NCBI GenBank assembly: GCA_963781215.1
Contig: CAWAFE010000005.1
Span: 144,394-208,393, forward strand
DNA from: AP-15 sp963781215
GTDB taxonomy: Bacteria > Pseudomonadota > Alphaproteobacteria > ATCC43930 > CGMCC-115725
DNA: 64,000 nucleotides
Direction: 5' to 3'
Of the stretch, positions 1 to 8,377 are shown piece by piece. The notes beneath the pieces were generated by a model. That model saw nothing but the letters and a program-made list of their open reading frames with translations, made no database searches and had not been told where the DNA came from. A program made the translations under genes and the position numbers. Every line of letters starts with the position of its first letter. Position 1 is the first letter of the stretch.

Positions 1-26
1 GCGCGTGTAGGCCGCGCGGGCGCTCG

Positions 27-953
27 TCAGCTCTTGAGCTGAGCGGCGACCTCGGCGGCAAAATCGGAGCGCGGCCGGTCGATGCCCTCGCCCAACGCGA
101 AGCGGACGAAGCCGGCGACGCGAATCGGCGCCCCGGCGGTCTTCGCGGCATCTTCGACCACCTTGGAGACTTTGCGCTCCTGGTCGACGACGAAGATCTG
201 CTCGACGAGGACGACCTCCTCGTAGAATTTGCGCAGCCGGCCGTCGACCATCCGCTCGACGATTTCTTCAGGCTTGCCGCTGGCGCGCGCCTGCTCGCGC
301 AGCACGTCGCGCTCACGGTCGAGCGCCGATTGCGGCACCGCGGCGATGTCGAGATATTGCGGGTTCGCCGCCGCGACGTGCATCGCCAGCTGCTTGCCGA
401 GATCTGCGAGCTTCTCCGCCGCCGCGCTCGACGCCAGCGCAACGATCACACCGATCTTGCCGATACCGGGACCGAGCGCGTTGTGGACATAAGAGAAGAC
501 GCCGCCCGCCTCGGTTGCCAGCCGCTGCGTCCGGCGCAGCACGATGTTTTCGCCGATAGTCGAGATCAGATGCGTGAGCTCGGTCTCGACGGTGCGGCCG
601 GAGCCCGGGAACGGCGTCTGCATCAAGGCTTCGATTTCGCCGCTGTCGGCCACCGCGAGCTCGCTGACGATCCGGACGAAGTTCTGGAAATCCTTGTTGC
701 GGGCGACGAAATCGGTTTCGGAATTGACCTCGACAAGGGCGCCGGCGAGGCCCTTGGTCGACACCCCGATAAGCCCATCGGCGGCGACGCGCCCGGCCCT
801 CTTAGCGGCCGCAGCGAGCCCCTTCTTGCGCAGCCAGTCGACCGCGGCTTCGATGTCGCCACCGCTGTCGCCGAGCGCCCTCTTGCAATCCATCATGCCG
901 GCCCCGGTCTTGTCGCGCAGCTCCTTGACCAGCGCCGCGGTCACCTCGGGCAT
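27..953 (-). CDS. tsf: Elongation factor Ts
   Basis: Nucleotide exchange factor that recycles EF-Tu from GDP to GTP in the cytoplasm. The 308-residue product has the family's usual length. An N-terminal UBA-like segment carries TGAGMMDCK (about 16-24) and the core motif NSETDFVARN lies at 77-86. The ATG at 953 is preferred over the in-frame ATG two codons upstream, because GAGAGGA sits about 7 nt from the former but almost abuts the latter. It follows rpsB by 16 nt on the same strand, the conserved bacterial rpsB-tsf operon. The stop lies close to the window edge, so the next operon gene (commonly pyrH) is not visible. The assignment is secure. Confidence 0.97.
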   Translation of the reverse strand: MPEVTAALVKELRDKTGAGMMDCKRALGDSGGDIEAAVDWLRKKGLAAAAKRAGRVAADGLIGVSTKGLAGALVEVNSETDFVARNKDFQNFVRIVSELAVADSGEIEALMQTPFPGSGRTVETELTHLISTIGENIVLRRTQRLATEAGGVFSYVHNALGPGIGKIGVIVALASSAAAEKLADLGKQLAMHVAAANPQYLDIAAVPQSALDRERDVLREQARASGKPEEIVERMVDGRLRKFYEEVVLVEQIFVVDQERKVSKVVEDAAKTAGAPIRVAGFVRFALGEGIDRPRSDFAAEVAAQLKS

Positions 954-969
954 CGCCATATCCTCTCGT

Positions 970-1815
970 CTATTCCGCGGGCATCCCGGCCGGCTCCGCC
1001 TCGACGAGCGCGGCGGGCGCGGCGGTCTCGCGGGCGGCCTCGTCTTCGGCGGGCGCGTCGAAGCTGTCGCCCAGCTCCTCCGGCGGCGCCTCGGCGCGCG
1101 CGCCAACATCCACACCAGACGCCGCCAGCTCGGCCTGCAGACCATCGAGGACCGAGCTCGCCACAAGGTCGCAATAGAGGTGGATCGCCCGCATCGCGTC
1201 GTCGTTGCCGGGGATCGGATAGGCGATGCCGTCCGGGGACGAGTTCGAATCGAGGATCGCCACCACCGGAATGCGCAGCGTGTTCGCCTCGGCGACCGCG
1301 ATCGCCTCCTTGTTGGTGTCGATGACGAACAGGATGTCAGGCAGCCCGCCCATCTCCTTGATGCCACCGAGCGCGGTTTCGTATTTGTCGCGGCGGCGCG
1401 TCAGCTCTAGGAGCTCGCGCTTGGTCAGCCCGCTCTGGTCCTGCCCGATCCGTTCCTCGACCTCGCGCAGCCGCTTGATCGACTGGGAAATGGTCTTGAA
1501 GTTGGTCAGCATGCCGCCGAGCCAGCGGTGGTTGACGTAATACTGGCCGCAGCGCTTGGCCGCCTCGGCGATCGGCTCTTGCGCCTGCCGTTTGGTGCCG
1601 ACCAGCAGCACCCGTCCGCCGCCGGCGACGACGTCGCGGACCGCCTGCAAGCCCTGGTGCAGCATCGGCACGGTCTGTTCGAGGTCGATGACGTGGATCC
1701 CGTTGCGGGCGCCGAAAATGTAGGGCGCCATCTTCGGGTTCCAGCGCCGCGTGTGATGGCCGAAATGAACTCCGGCTTCGAGCAGCTGGCGCATCGTGTA
1801 GGTCGGCACCGCCAT
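970..1815 (-). CDS. rpsB: 30S ribosomal protein S2
   Basis: Small-subunit ribosomal protein. The start at MAVPTYTM (ATG at 1815) is supported by a GAGAAAGGA ribosome binding site. Family signatures are AGVHFGHH near residue 15, GARNGIHVIDL near 35, VNHRWLGGMLTNF near 85 and FVIDTNKEAIAVAEA near 160. The 281-residue product ends in an acidic Ala/Glu-rich tail of about 40 residues beyond the globular domain, as in many alphaproteobacterial S2 proteins. It leads the rpsB-tsf operon; a putative promoter and a strong leader hairpin lie upstream. An ISAs1-family element sits directly behind that promoter. Confidence 0.97.
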   Translation of the reverse strand: MAVPTYTMRQLLEAGVHFGHHTRRWNPKMAPYIFGARNGIHVIDLEQTVPMLHQGLQAVRDVVAGGGRVLLVGTKRQAQEPIAEAAKRCGQYYVNHRWLGGMLTNFKTISQSIKRLREVEERIGQDQSGLTKRELLELTRRRDKYETALGGIKEMGGLPDILFVIDTNKEAIAVAEANTLRIPVVAILDSNSSPDGIAYPIPGNDDAMRAIHLYCDLVASSVLDGLQAELAASGVDVGARAEAPPEELGDSFDAPAEDEAARETAAPAALVEAEPAGMPAE

Positions 1816-1879
1816 GATCGGTCCTTTCTCCGGTTGGGCCGCCGCAGGGATCGATCGGCACTGGCGCGCCGACACCGGA

Positions 1880-1919
1880 GCGGCCGCGCCCTCGGGACAT
1901 CCCGAGCGGCGGCGGCCGC
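1880..1919 (-). promoter_or_regulatory. Long hairpin in the rpsB leader
   Basis: Near-perfect palindrome in the predicted 5' untranslated region of rpsB. The inner stem CTCGGG/CCCGAG has a four-base loop, followed by four and then seven more pairs (GCGGCCG/CGGCCGC), separated by single-base bulges. That gives roughly 17 GC-rich pairs in 40 nt. No U-run follows, so it does not look like a simple terminator. It could be an S2 autoregulatory site or a dispersed palindromic repeat; both are inference. A degenerate partial copy is present near 2014-2040, beside the IS. Confidence 0.5.
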
Positions 1920-1947
1920 GGCCCTGCGTGAGGTTTCAAGCACCGGT

Positions 1948-1976
1948 TACTTACGGCGCCCAGGCGATTTTGGCAA
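1948..1976 (-). promoter_or_regulatory. Possible sigma70-type promoter of rpsB-tsf
   Basis: On the minus strand TTGCCA (1976-1971) is followed after exactly 17 nt by TAAGTA (1953-1948). The -35 is one base from consensus and the -10 is poor. Transcription from here would give a leader of about 125 nt containing the hairpin. The call rests on position and spacing only. Confidence 0.3.
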
Positions 1977-2042
1977 GCCCACCCCGGCCCACCCCGGGCG
2001 CCGCGCCGCCTTCTCGACATGCCGAGCGGCAGCGGAGCCGGT

Positions 2043-3149
2043 TCAGGCTTGGGCGAGAAGCTGGGCGAGAAAGTCATCCTTCCAGCCGGCCAGGTTGAAT
2101 TTGCCGCGCAGCGACACGTTGGAGCGGTCCTTGTGCATCAGGTTGAGCGCCATGTGCCGCAGGATCGCGAGATTGTACGGGCTGTGATCCATGCGGCTTC
2201 TGACCTGGTCCTCGTTCATAACGACATTGAGCACCCAATGCAGGCGATTTTCGACACCCCAGTGCGAGCGGACGACATGCCCCAGCCGCTCGGGCGACAA
2301 GGGAGCGCTCAACAGATGATAGGCCGTCTCGGTGGTCTTCCTGAGGGCGCCCTTGATCGTCGTCTCGCGGGTGCGCAGCACCTTTCCGACCGCGGCCAGG
2401 CCGGGCCACTGGTGACGCTGCGCCAATTCCTCGACGCCGGTCGCAACGAGGCTCGTGCGGGTCTCGCTGCGGCCGTGATCACGGTCCGTCGTGCGATGGC
2501 TGTGGGCGGCATCTGGCCCGCGCTTTTCGAAGAAGCGGACCACGTCGGCGTGCAGCGCCGCATGGTTCCCCTTCAACGCGAACACATAGTCGCCACCCTT
2601 CTCGACGATCCGGCGGCCGATCTCCCGCTGACAGTTCAAGGCATCGGTCGTGACGATAGTCCCGGTCAGCGACAACATGTCCAACAGCTTGGCCACGGCG
2701 GCACACTCGCCCGACTTGGCATTGGTGGCGATCTGGGCCAGCACCAGGCTGGTGTCGCAGCACCAGGCGCTGACCATGCGCATTGCCGACCGGGCGGCTT
2801 TGGCATTGAACGACCGCCGCACCACCTTGCCGTCGATGGCGATGACGCCGGTGCCGGTGTCGCTGAAGCGCGCCATGAATTTTTGAAAGCAGGCGCGAAA
2901 TTCGTCCGGATCGAGCCGGCGAAACACGCGGCTGAAGGTGTCGTGGCTCGGCACGCCATTCTTCAATGCGAGAAAGCTGCCCAGAAAATCCTGCTTGGCT
3001 TCGGCAAAGACCGCCATATCGACAGCGGTTTGGCCGCCGCACAAGACCGCGCACAGCGCGATCATCAGGATTTCCAGCAGGTCGTGACGCCTGACGGCCG
3101 GCGAGCGCGGGTCTGTCAACGTGCTGAAGCAGTCGCCGAACCCGCCCAT
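2043..3149 (-). CDS. ISAs1-family transposase
   Basis: DDE transposase of the ISAs1 / H-repeat family. The 368-residue product is full length: an N-terminal domain (SPAVRRHDLLEIL) is followed by the first catalytic Asp in AIDGKVVRRSF, a second Asp in TTDALNCQ and the C-terminal HWGVEN glutamate. The C-terminal NLAILRHMALNL signature is also present. The start at MGGFGD is chosen because GGAGGAGAGG lies immediately upstream; longer readings begin in non-conserved sequence. The gene is uninterrupted, so the element may still be active. It lies behind the rpsB promoter in the same orientation. Confidence 0.9.
   Translation of the reverse strand: MGGFGDCFSTLTDPRSPAVRRHDLLEILMIALCAVLCGGQTAVDMAVFAEAKQDFLGSFLALKNGVPSHDTFSRVFRRLDPDEFRACFQKFMARFSDTGTGVIAIDGKVVRRSFNAKAARSAMRMVSAWCCDTSLVLAQIATNAKSGECAAVAKLLDMLSLTGTIVTTDALNCQREIGRRIVEKGGDYVFALKGNHAALHADVVRFFEKRGPDAAHSHRTTDRDHGRSETRTSLVATGVEELAQRHQWPGLAAVGKVLRTRETTIKGALRKTTETAYHLLSAPLSPERLGHVVRSHWGVENRLHWVLNVVMNEDQVRSRMDHSPYNLAILRHMALNLMHKDRSNVSLRGKFNLAGWKDDFLAQLLAQA
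2043..3149 (-). mobile_element. ISAs1-family insertion sequence (ends not resolved)
   Basis: Only the transposase gene defines this element. I could not find convincing terminal inverted repeats. CCCTGCG near 1921 and CGCAGGG near 3337 are inverted copies at plausible distances but are too short to rely on. No target duplication was recognised. Confidence 0.6.
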
Positions 3150-3942
3150 CCTCTCCTCCTCCACCGGGCTACCGCGACCGGCCGGCCCCCGGTCGGCGCG
3201 CTCGACGAGCGCCGGCGCGAGGTCGCCGGATCGGCTGCGGCGGTGCGGCGACTCGACCGCTTGTAGCAGCGGCATGGGTAGAGTCGACCGGGCCGCGTGT
3301 GGCGGCGGCACAACCGATGTGAGTGATGTGCGATATTCCGCAGGGTCAGACAAAATCTGCGTATCGTTCGATGCTCCTAACGTTGTCCAAGGACCCGCTT
3401 CCAGCTCGGGAGAGATCGTATAGCATCCGCGAGTGGGACCCTGCATCCGCGGTGAGATATTTTCCATCTATGATTTCCACATCGTTGCCATATTATTACG
3501 TGTTAAGAATTTATTTAGGTATGTCAGAATATCGTCAGGGAGTTGCGTCATCTAGTCGTCAAAAAAAGTGCAAAATAGTGTTCGAGATGGCATCCAAAAA
3601 TGCACTGAAACTACCTCCGACACACGATTCAGCCGTACCGAATGCTCAGGCTCATTTGTGCCGATCGAGGCAACGGCCCGTATACTCGGCGGTGGAGATT
3701 GATCGAAGCTTGGCATCGCCGGAGCAATCGAAGCCCGACCGCCGGTTGCGCGCGTCACGATCTGGTCTGTACGAATTCGTTTGCCTTCGTCGATTTATGC
3801 TGACGTGACGGCGAATGGGACGCTTTTTTGACGCCGTAGAGCCTAGCATCGCTCCAAAGGACGGCAGCAGCGATCGGGTTCGTCGAGCGCCGCGCACTTC
3901 AGCGCCCCGGCCCATGTCTGATGGAATGGGAATAACGCCGAG
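3150..3942. other. Gene-poor, partly low-GC region beside the IS
   Basis: About 790 bp without a convincing gene. The IS-proximal 150 bp are GC-rich. From about 3320 to 3830 the composition drops clearly, with AT-rich runs such as ATTATTACGTGTTAAG and a run of seven A near 3560. Open frames here show no recognisable domain and no good start signals. The stretch probably holds the promoter of the following PP-loop gene and marks foreign or decayed DNA. Confidence 0.5.
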
Positions 3943-5121
3943 ATGATCATTCGCAACCTGGCGACGGACACGGCTCGCGACGCGAGGATCTTTTCTGCAA
4001 CTGTGGTGTGGGAGGAACAAAATTTTCCGGAGCAGGCGCTCACCTTCGCGATTCACGACGGCGACAGCGAACACCGGCCAGGCGAGATCGGAGAGCCCAG
4101 CGCCGACCCGTTTCTGGCCGGCTGCTTTCCCCTCGCCGCAATTCACGGCGAGGCGCGCGTGCGGATCGAAGGTCGCCCTTGTCCGATGCTGGTCGAGGGC
4201 CTTTTGACCGCTCACGCCTGGTGGACGAGCTGGGGTGGAATGCCCACGCCCGCGCCGCGGATCGAGGCTGCTTGCGATCAGGCTCGCCCTACCCCCGGTG
4301 GTCCGCGCCGAGCCATCGGTTTTATTTCTGGAGGCGTCGACGGCCTTCACATGCTGATGCGCAACCGGCGTCTCTACCGCAAGGCTGATCCCGCCTATAT
4401 CCGCGACGTTCTGTTTATCCATGGGTTCGACATCGGCAAACGCGCGCGAGATCCGGAAATCGAGCGCTATCGGGCGACGGTACGGCGCCTCGAACCGGTG
4501 GCCGCCGAGGCTGGGGTCCGGCTCATTCAATGCCGAACCAATCTGCGCCATCTGCCGTCGAAGCCGGGCTTTTGGCTGTACCGTCACAACGGCGCGGCGT
4601 TGGCTTCGGTCGGTCACGCTGCGGCACAATCGCCTATATTCTTGTTCCTTGCCGCGACATACTCGGTAAGCAATTGTGTTCCAACCGGGTCTCACCCATC
4701 GGTTGATGGCCTCTTCTCGAGCCAGCGCGTCACCCTGATCCATGACGGCGCGCGCTTCTCGCGGGTCGACAAAGTGCGCGAGATCGCGAGCTGGCCGGCA
4801 GCGCTCGCGGCTCTGCGCGTCTGTTCCGCGAATGTCGGCAACCAGGTCAATTGTGGGCGCTGCGAGAAATGCCTGCGTACGCGGCTCGAGCTCTTAGCCG
4901 CCGGTGTCGAGGAAACTGCCGCGTTCGGCCCGAGCCTGACCCCGGTCGAGCTGTGGGAGGAGGCGGTCCCGGCGCCGATCGCAGACAGCTCGATCCATCA
5001 CGAGGAATTGCTGCCGGCGTTGCGGGCGCGCGGGCTCGATGCGCTGTGCCGGGTGCTGGAGGATAAGATCCGCGCCTACCGGGATCGGCTCCAAAAGGCT
5101 ACGCGATGCCCAGGCTTCTAG
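3943..5121 (+). CDS. QueC-like PP-loop family protein, orphan
   Basis: Predicted ATP-pyrophosphatase-fold protein of 392 residues. Residues 124-135 read as a hydrophobic strand followed by SGGVDG. This matches the PP-loop SGGxDS motif, except that the final Ser is Gly. The C-terminal part has C294, C304, C307 and C310 in a C-x9-CGRCEKC arrangement, very like the zinc site of QueC (7-cyano-7-deazaguanine synthase). The first 120 residues are not recognised, and the protein is far longer than QueC itself (about 230). No QueD, QueE or QueF partner is nearby. QueC-like domains also occur in defence-associated proteins such as QatC, but no Qat partners are present. The start is weakly supported. 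Substrate unknown. Confidence 0.6.
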   Translation: MIIRNLATDTARDARIFSATVVWEEQNFPEQALTFAIHDGDSEHRPGEIGEPSADPFLAGCFPLAAIHGEARVRIEGRPCPMLVEGLLTAHAWWTSWGGMPTPAPRIEAACDQARPTPGGPRRAIGFISGGVDGLHMLMRNRRLYRKADPAYIRDVLFIHGFDIGKRARDPEIERYRATVRRLEPVAAEAGVRLIQCRTNLRHLPSKPGFWLYRHNGAALASVGHAAAQSPIFLFLAATYSVSNCVPTGSHPSVDGLFSSQRVTLIHDGARFSRVDKVREIASWPAALAALRVCSANVGNQVNCGRCEKCLRTRLELLAAGVEETAAFGPSLTPVELWEEAVPAPIADSSIHHEELLPALRARGLDALCRVLEDKIRAYRDRLQKATRCPGF

Positions 5122-5144
5122 CCGTCCCTATCGCGATCTCGGTC

Positions 5145-5185
5145 CACTATTTGCTTGATGCCGGCCGGAACCGGCCTCACTATTT
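5145..5185. promoter_or_regulatory. Direct repeat CACTATTT flanking a palindrome upstream of the regulator
   Basis: CACTATTT occurs at 5145-5152 and again at 5178-5185, a spacing of 33 bp or about three helical turns. Between them is the perfect inverted repeat GGCCGGAACCGGCC (5163-5176). The site is in the 136-bp gap before the BTAD regulator. Winged-helix SARP/BTAD proteins are known to bind direct repeats in helical phase, so an autoregulatory operator is plausible but inferred. The palindrome has no U-run and is unlikely to be an intrinsic terminator. Confidence 0.3.
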
Positions 5186-5257
5186 CCGGCGGACGGGACT
5201 TCCTGGGACCGGTCGACGCATTGCCCCCGCGATCGGCCCCGCCAGGATCGATTTGGA

Positions 5258-7360
5258 ATGGGTATGGCAGCGATGACGTTGTCGATCGGTCTCCTCGGCT
5301 CATTGGTCATCGAGTGCGATGATCGCCGGCTCGGCAAATTTCCGAAGAAGGCCCGTGCGTTGCTCGCCTACCTCGCCGCGCAGGAAGGGCGTACGGTGAC
5401 GCGCGAGCGGCTCGCCGACCTGCTGTGGCCGTATCAAGGGTCGGATCAGGCGCGGCACAGCCTGCGCAATTGCCTGTTGGAGCTGCGCAAGGGATTGGGG
5501 TCGGGCGCCGCAGCCTGCCTGGTCACCGATTTTTCCAGTTGTCGGATCCAGGGAGCGGCGGTCGACCTCGACCGCTTTGCCCAGCTCGCCCGATCGCGAA
5601 GCCGGATCGAGCTGCAAACAGCGGCCGACCTGTATCGCGGTGAGTTTCTCGCCGATTTCGTCATCAACTCCGAGCCCTTTCAGGAATGGCTGGCGGCGGA
5701 GCGGGATCGCATGCTCGACGTCGTCTGCGCAATCCTGCAACGGTTGACGGCAGAGCAAGACGAAGCCGGCGAGCACGAGGCTGCGATACAGTCGGCGCGC
5801 CGGCTGGTGGCGCTCGACACCCTTTCCGAGTTCGGCCAGCGCACCCTGATCCGCGCCTATGCGCGGGCCGGGCGCCGCGGCGAAGCGCTGCGCCAGTACA
5901 ACAATTGCGCCGAAACGCTGAAGCGGGAGCTCGGCGTGGCCCCCGATGCCGAGACCCAGGCCCTCGCCGGCGAGATTGTACGCTCGGGTGCCACGGGCGA
6001 GCTCGTGGCGTTCAGCCGCGCCACTCCGAGCGCGGCTCCCGCTGCCTCGCTGGATCGCGGCTCGCCGTTCCAAGGGCCGCAGGTCCATGGCGTCCGCGAC
6101 CTCGGCGAGACGATGCAGGGATCGGCGACGCCAAGATGGCCCTGCGTGCTCTCGAACATTGCCGTCGGCCTCGCGCCCTTGCGCAACCTGACCGGAGACC
6201 CCGACCGCCAATATCTGGTCGAGGCGTTCACCGACGATCTCGTCACCGACCTGTTGCAATACAGCCGTGGCCTTTCGCTGAAACCGATGACGGAAGAGCG
6301 AGGAGTCGTCGGAAATCTTCTCGGCGGCTCGGACCGCTACGAATACGTCGTCACCGGCAGCGCTCAGCGCAGCGGCCCCGGAACTCTTCGGATCAACATG
6401 CGGATCACCGACGCGGCGACGGCCCAGTACCTTTGGGCGGGCCGCCATGAGTTCAGGCCGGAAGACCTCGCCTCGATCCAGACCAAGATCACCAAGAGGG
6501 TTTCCCGCGAGCTCCATATCCTGGTTCTCCAGCAAGCGAGCCGCCGCGCCATCCCGGCCTCGGGCCCCGAATTCGGCATCAACGAGTGCCTCGCGCGCGC
6601 GATGAAGGCGCTAAGGGGAGAGTATCGCGCCGAAGTTTCCGCCGAGGCGCAGCGATGGTTCCTCGCGGCGCTCGCGCGCGACCCGCGCAATGTCGAGGCG
6701 CTGGTGGGGCTGGCATTCACCTGCCAGCACCTAGTCGCCCAACCGTGGTGGGGTGATCCTCACAGCACGGCCGCGGCTTCCGATCTCGGGCGCGAAGCAG
6801 CCGCGATCGCCTTGGAGCTGGCGCCGGGGCACGCGACGGCAAAATGCGTCCAGGGGATGCTGTACTCCGCGGCGGGACAGCTCGGCGAGGCGGCACGGGC
6901 ATTCGAGCAGGCGCTGGCGATGGACCAAGCGCTCGGTCTGGCTCACGGGTTCGCCGGATATAATGCGGCGCTACTTGGTCGCGCCCGCGAGACATTGCCG
7001 GCGGTCGAGCGGGCCATGCACCTAGACAGCGGTGATCGGCGGCACAGCATCTTGTATTTCTACGGGGGGTTCGCCGAGCTGCTGCTCGGCCGGACAGAGG
7101 ACTCGATCGCGCTGCTGCAAAAATCCCTGGAACGCAATCCCAGCTATGGTGCCGCGCAGCTCTTTTTGATGGCAGCCTTGTCATTGACCGGCCGGCAAAG
7201 TGATGCAGCACAGCTGGCGGAGTCGTTCCGCGAGCAATACCCGGAATACCCGACGAATGCATTCGAGCGGCAATGGCTGTCGCGCTCCAGTTCGCCGACC
7301 TATCGTGCCCAGATCGACCCGGTTTTCGACAGGATCCGTACGCTCGGCGTGGCAGGCTGA
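5258..7360 (+). CDS. BTAD/SARP-type regulator with TolB-like and TPR domains
   Basis: Multidomain transcriptional regulator of 700 residues. An OmpR-like winged helix occupies about 5-95 (KARALLAYLA, RERLADLLWP). A bacterial transcriptional activator (BTAD) TPR domain follows to about 245 (LIRAYARAGRRGEALRQYN). A TolB N-terminal-like domain starts near 293 (PLRNLTGDPDRQYLVEAFTDDL). Tetratricopeptide-like helices run from about 430 to 690. Architectures of this kind are usually stand-alone regulators sensing through the C-terminal part. No transmembrane segment or signal peptide is visible. Three ATGs occur within the first six codons and none has a strong binding site. The gene follows the PP-loop gene in the same direction, with a 136-bp gap carrying possible operator repeats. 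Confidence 0.75.
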   Translation: MGMAAMTLSIGLLGSLVIECDDRRLGKFPKKARALLAYLAAQEGRTVTRERLADLLWPYQGSDQARHSLRNCLLELRKGLGSGAAACLVTDFSSCRIQGAAVDLDRFAQLARSRSRIELQTAADLYRGEFLADFVINSEPFQEWLAAERDRMLDVVCAILQRLTAEQDEAGEHEAAIQSARRLVALDTLSEFGQRTLIRAYARAGRRGEALRQYNNCAETLKRELGVAPDAETQALAGEIVRSGATGELVAFSRATPSAAPAASLDRGSPFQGPQVHGVRDLGETMQGSATPRWPCVLSNIAVGLAPLRNLTGDPDRQYLVEAFTDDLVTDLLQYSRGLSLKPMTEERGVVGNLLGGSDRYEYVVTGSAQRSGPGTLRINMRITDAATAQYLWAGRHEFRPEDLASIQTKITKRVSRELHILVLQQASRRAIPASGPEFGINECLARAMKALRGEYRAEVSAEAQRWFLAALARDPRNVEALVGLAFTCQHLVAQPWWGDPHSTAAASDLGREAAAIALELAPGHATAKCVQGMLYSAAGQLGEAARAFEQALAMDQALGLAHGFAGYNAALLGRARETLPAVERAMHLDSGDRRHSILYFYGGFAELLLGRTEDSIALLQKSLERNPSYGAAQLFLMAALSLTGRQSDAAQLAESFREQYPEYPTNAFERQWLSRSSSPTYRAQIDPVFDRIRTLGVAG

Positions 7361-7405
7361 GGGCCGGGCGGCACGCTTTCCAGCACATGCTCATTCCAGA
7401 TCGGG

Positions 7406-8374
7406 CTATCGGGTGAGCGCCTTCTGCGTTTCGAGATCGTCCTCGACAAAGGCCCGCACGACTTCGTCGATGCTGCGGTCGGCGGTAAATCCCAGGGCCT
7501 CGGCGTGCGGCGCGTGGAGCGCCGGCGGCCAGCCCGAGACGATCTTTTGTACAGCGGGATCGGGCTCCCAGCGGATGCGGGCGTAGGCGGCCTCGCCGCC
7601 GGCGCGTCGCACGGCCTCCACCATATCGCCGACCGAGACAGAAAAGCCCGGCAATTGCAATGACCTGCTGGCGCCGAAGGCGGCGCTTGGCAGATCGAGT
7701 GCCCGCACCAGCGCGCCGACCACGCGCCGCGGCGAAGCCAAGGCCATGATCGTATCGGGTGAGACCGGGCAAACGGCCTCCTTTCCCCCGAGCGGCTCGC
7801 GGATGATCGAGGAGGCAAAGGTCGAGGCGGCGCGGTTCGGCCGTCCCGGCCGCACCACCACCGTCGGCAGGCGCATTGCGCGGCCGTCGACAAACCCCTT
7901 ACGGCTGTAGTCGTTGACCAAAAGCTCGCCGATCGCCTTCTGCGTCCCGTATGAAGTCTCCGGCGTCAATGGCGTGCCGTCGCCAACCATCGCCGGCAAG
8001 GTGCCGCCATAGACCGCAAGCGAGCTGGCGAAGACGAGAAGCGGGCAGGTGCCGAGCGCGCGGCAGGTGTCGAGCACCGCTCGGGTGCCGTCGAGGTTGA
8101 CGCGATAGCCGAGGTCGGTGTCGGCCTCGGCCTCGCCGCTGACAATGGCCGCGAGATGAAAGACCGCCGCGGTGCCGGGGGCGATCGCGCGCGCGACCGC
8201 GGTGCGGTCGGCGATGTCGCCAGTGACGAGCCCGAGGCGTTTGTCGTCAGGCAACGCAGCGGCCGGCGGCGCGCTGTCGAGCAGCACCAGCTCGTCGATA
8301 TCGGCGCGTTCGAGAAGGCGCTGCGCAACCCGGCGGCCGAGAAAGCCGCAGCCGCCGGTGACGACGACGCGCAC
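7406..8374 (-). CDS. denD: D-erythronate dehydrogenase
   Basis: NAD-dependent extended SDR (epimerase/dehydratase fold) of 322 residues. The nucleotide-binding motif TGGCGFLG is at 6-13 and the catalytic pair is Y142/K146 in SYGTQK. DenD oxidises D-erythronate to 2-oxo-tetronate in C4 acid-sugar catabolism. The assignment rests on sequence resemblance and on adjacency to otnI, otnK and otnC, the remaining pathway enzymes. It starts at GTG 8374, three bases after the otnI stop, so the two genes form an operon. The alternative is a related NAD-dependent sugar-acid dehydrogenase. Confidence 0.85.
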   Translation of the reverse strand: MRVVVTGGCGFLGRRVAQRLLERADIDELVLLDSAPPAAALPDDKRLGLVTGDIADRTAVARAIAPGTAAVFHLAAIVSGEAEADTDLGYRVNLDGTRAVLDTCRALGTCPLLVFASSLAVYGGTLPAMVGDGTPLTPETSYGTQKAIGELLVNDYSRKGFVDGRAMRLPTVVVRPGRPNRAASTFASSIIREPLGGKEAVCPVSPDTIMALASPRRVVGALVRALDLPSAAFGASRSLQLPGFSVSVGDMVEAVRRAGGEAAYARIRWEPDPAVQKIVSGWPPALHAPHAEALGFTADRSIDEVVRAFVEDDLETQKALTR

Positions 8375-8377
8375 GGC

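Noticed and set aside
1921..3345. CCCTGCG / CGCAGGG as terminal inverted repeats of the ISAs1-family element
   Set aside because: Only seven bases match and the flanks diverge; no target duplication was found.
3323..3808. A 161-codon plus-strand frame in the low-GC region beside the IS
   Set aside because: No binding site, no domain and composition that follows the local AT content; more likely non-coding.
3652..4743. A 363-codon minus-strand frame overlapping the PP-loop gene
   Set aside because: It is antisense to a gene with a clear zinc site and PP-loop; no motif of its own.
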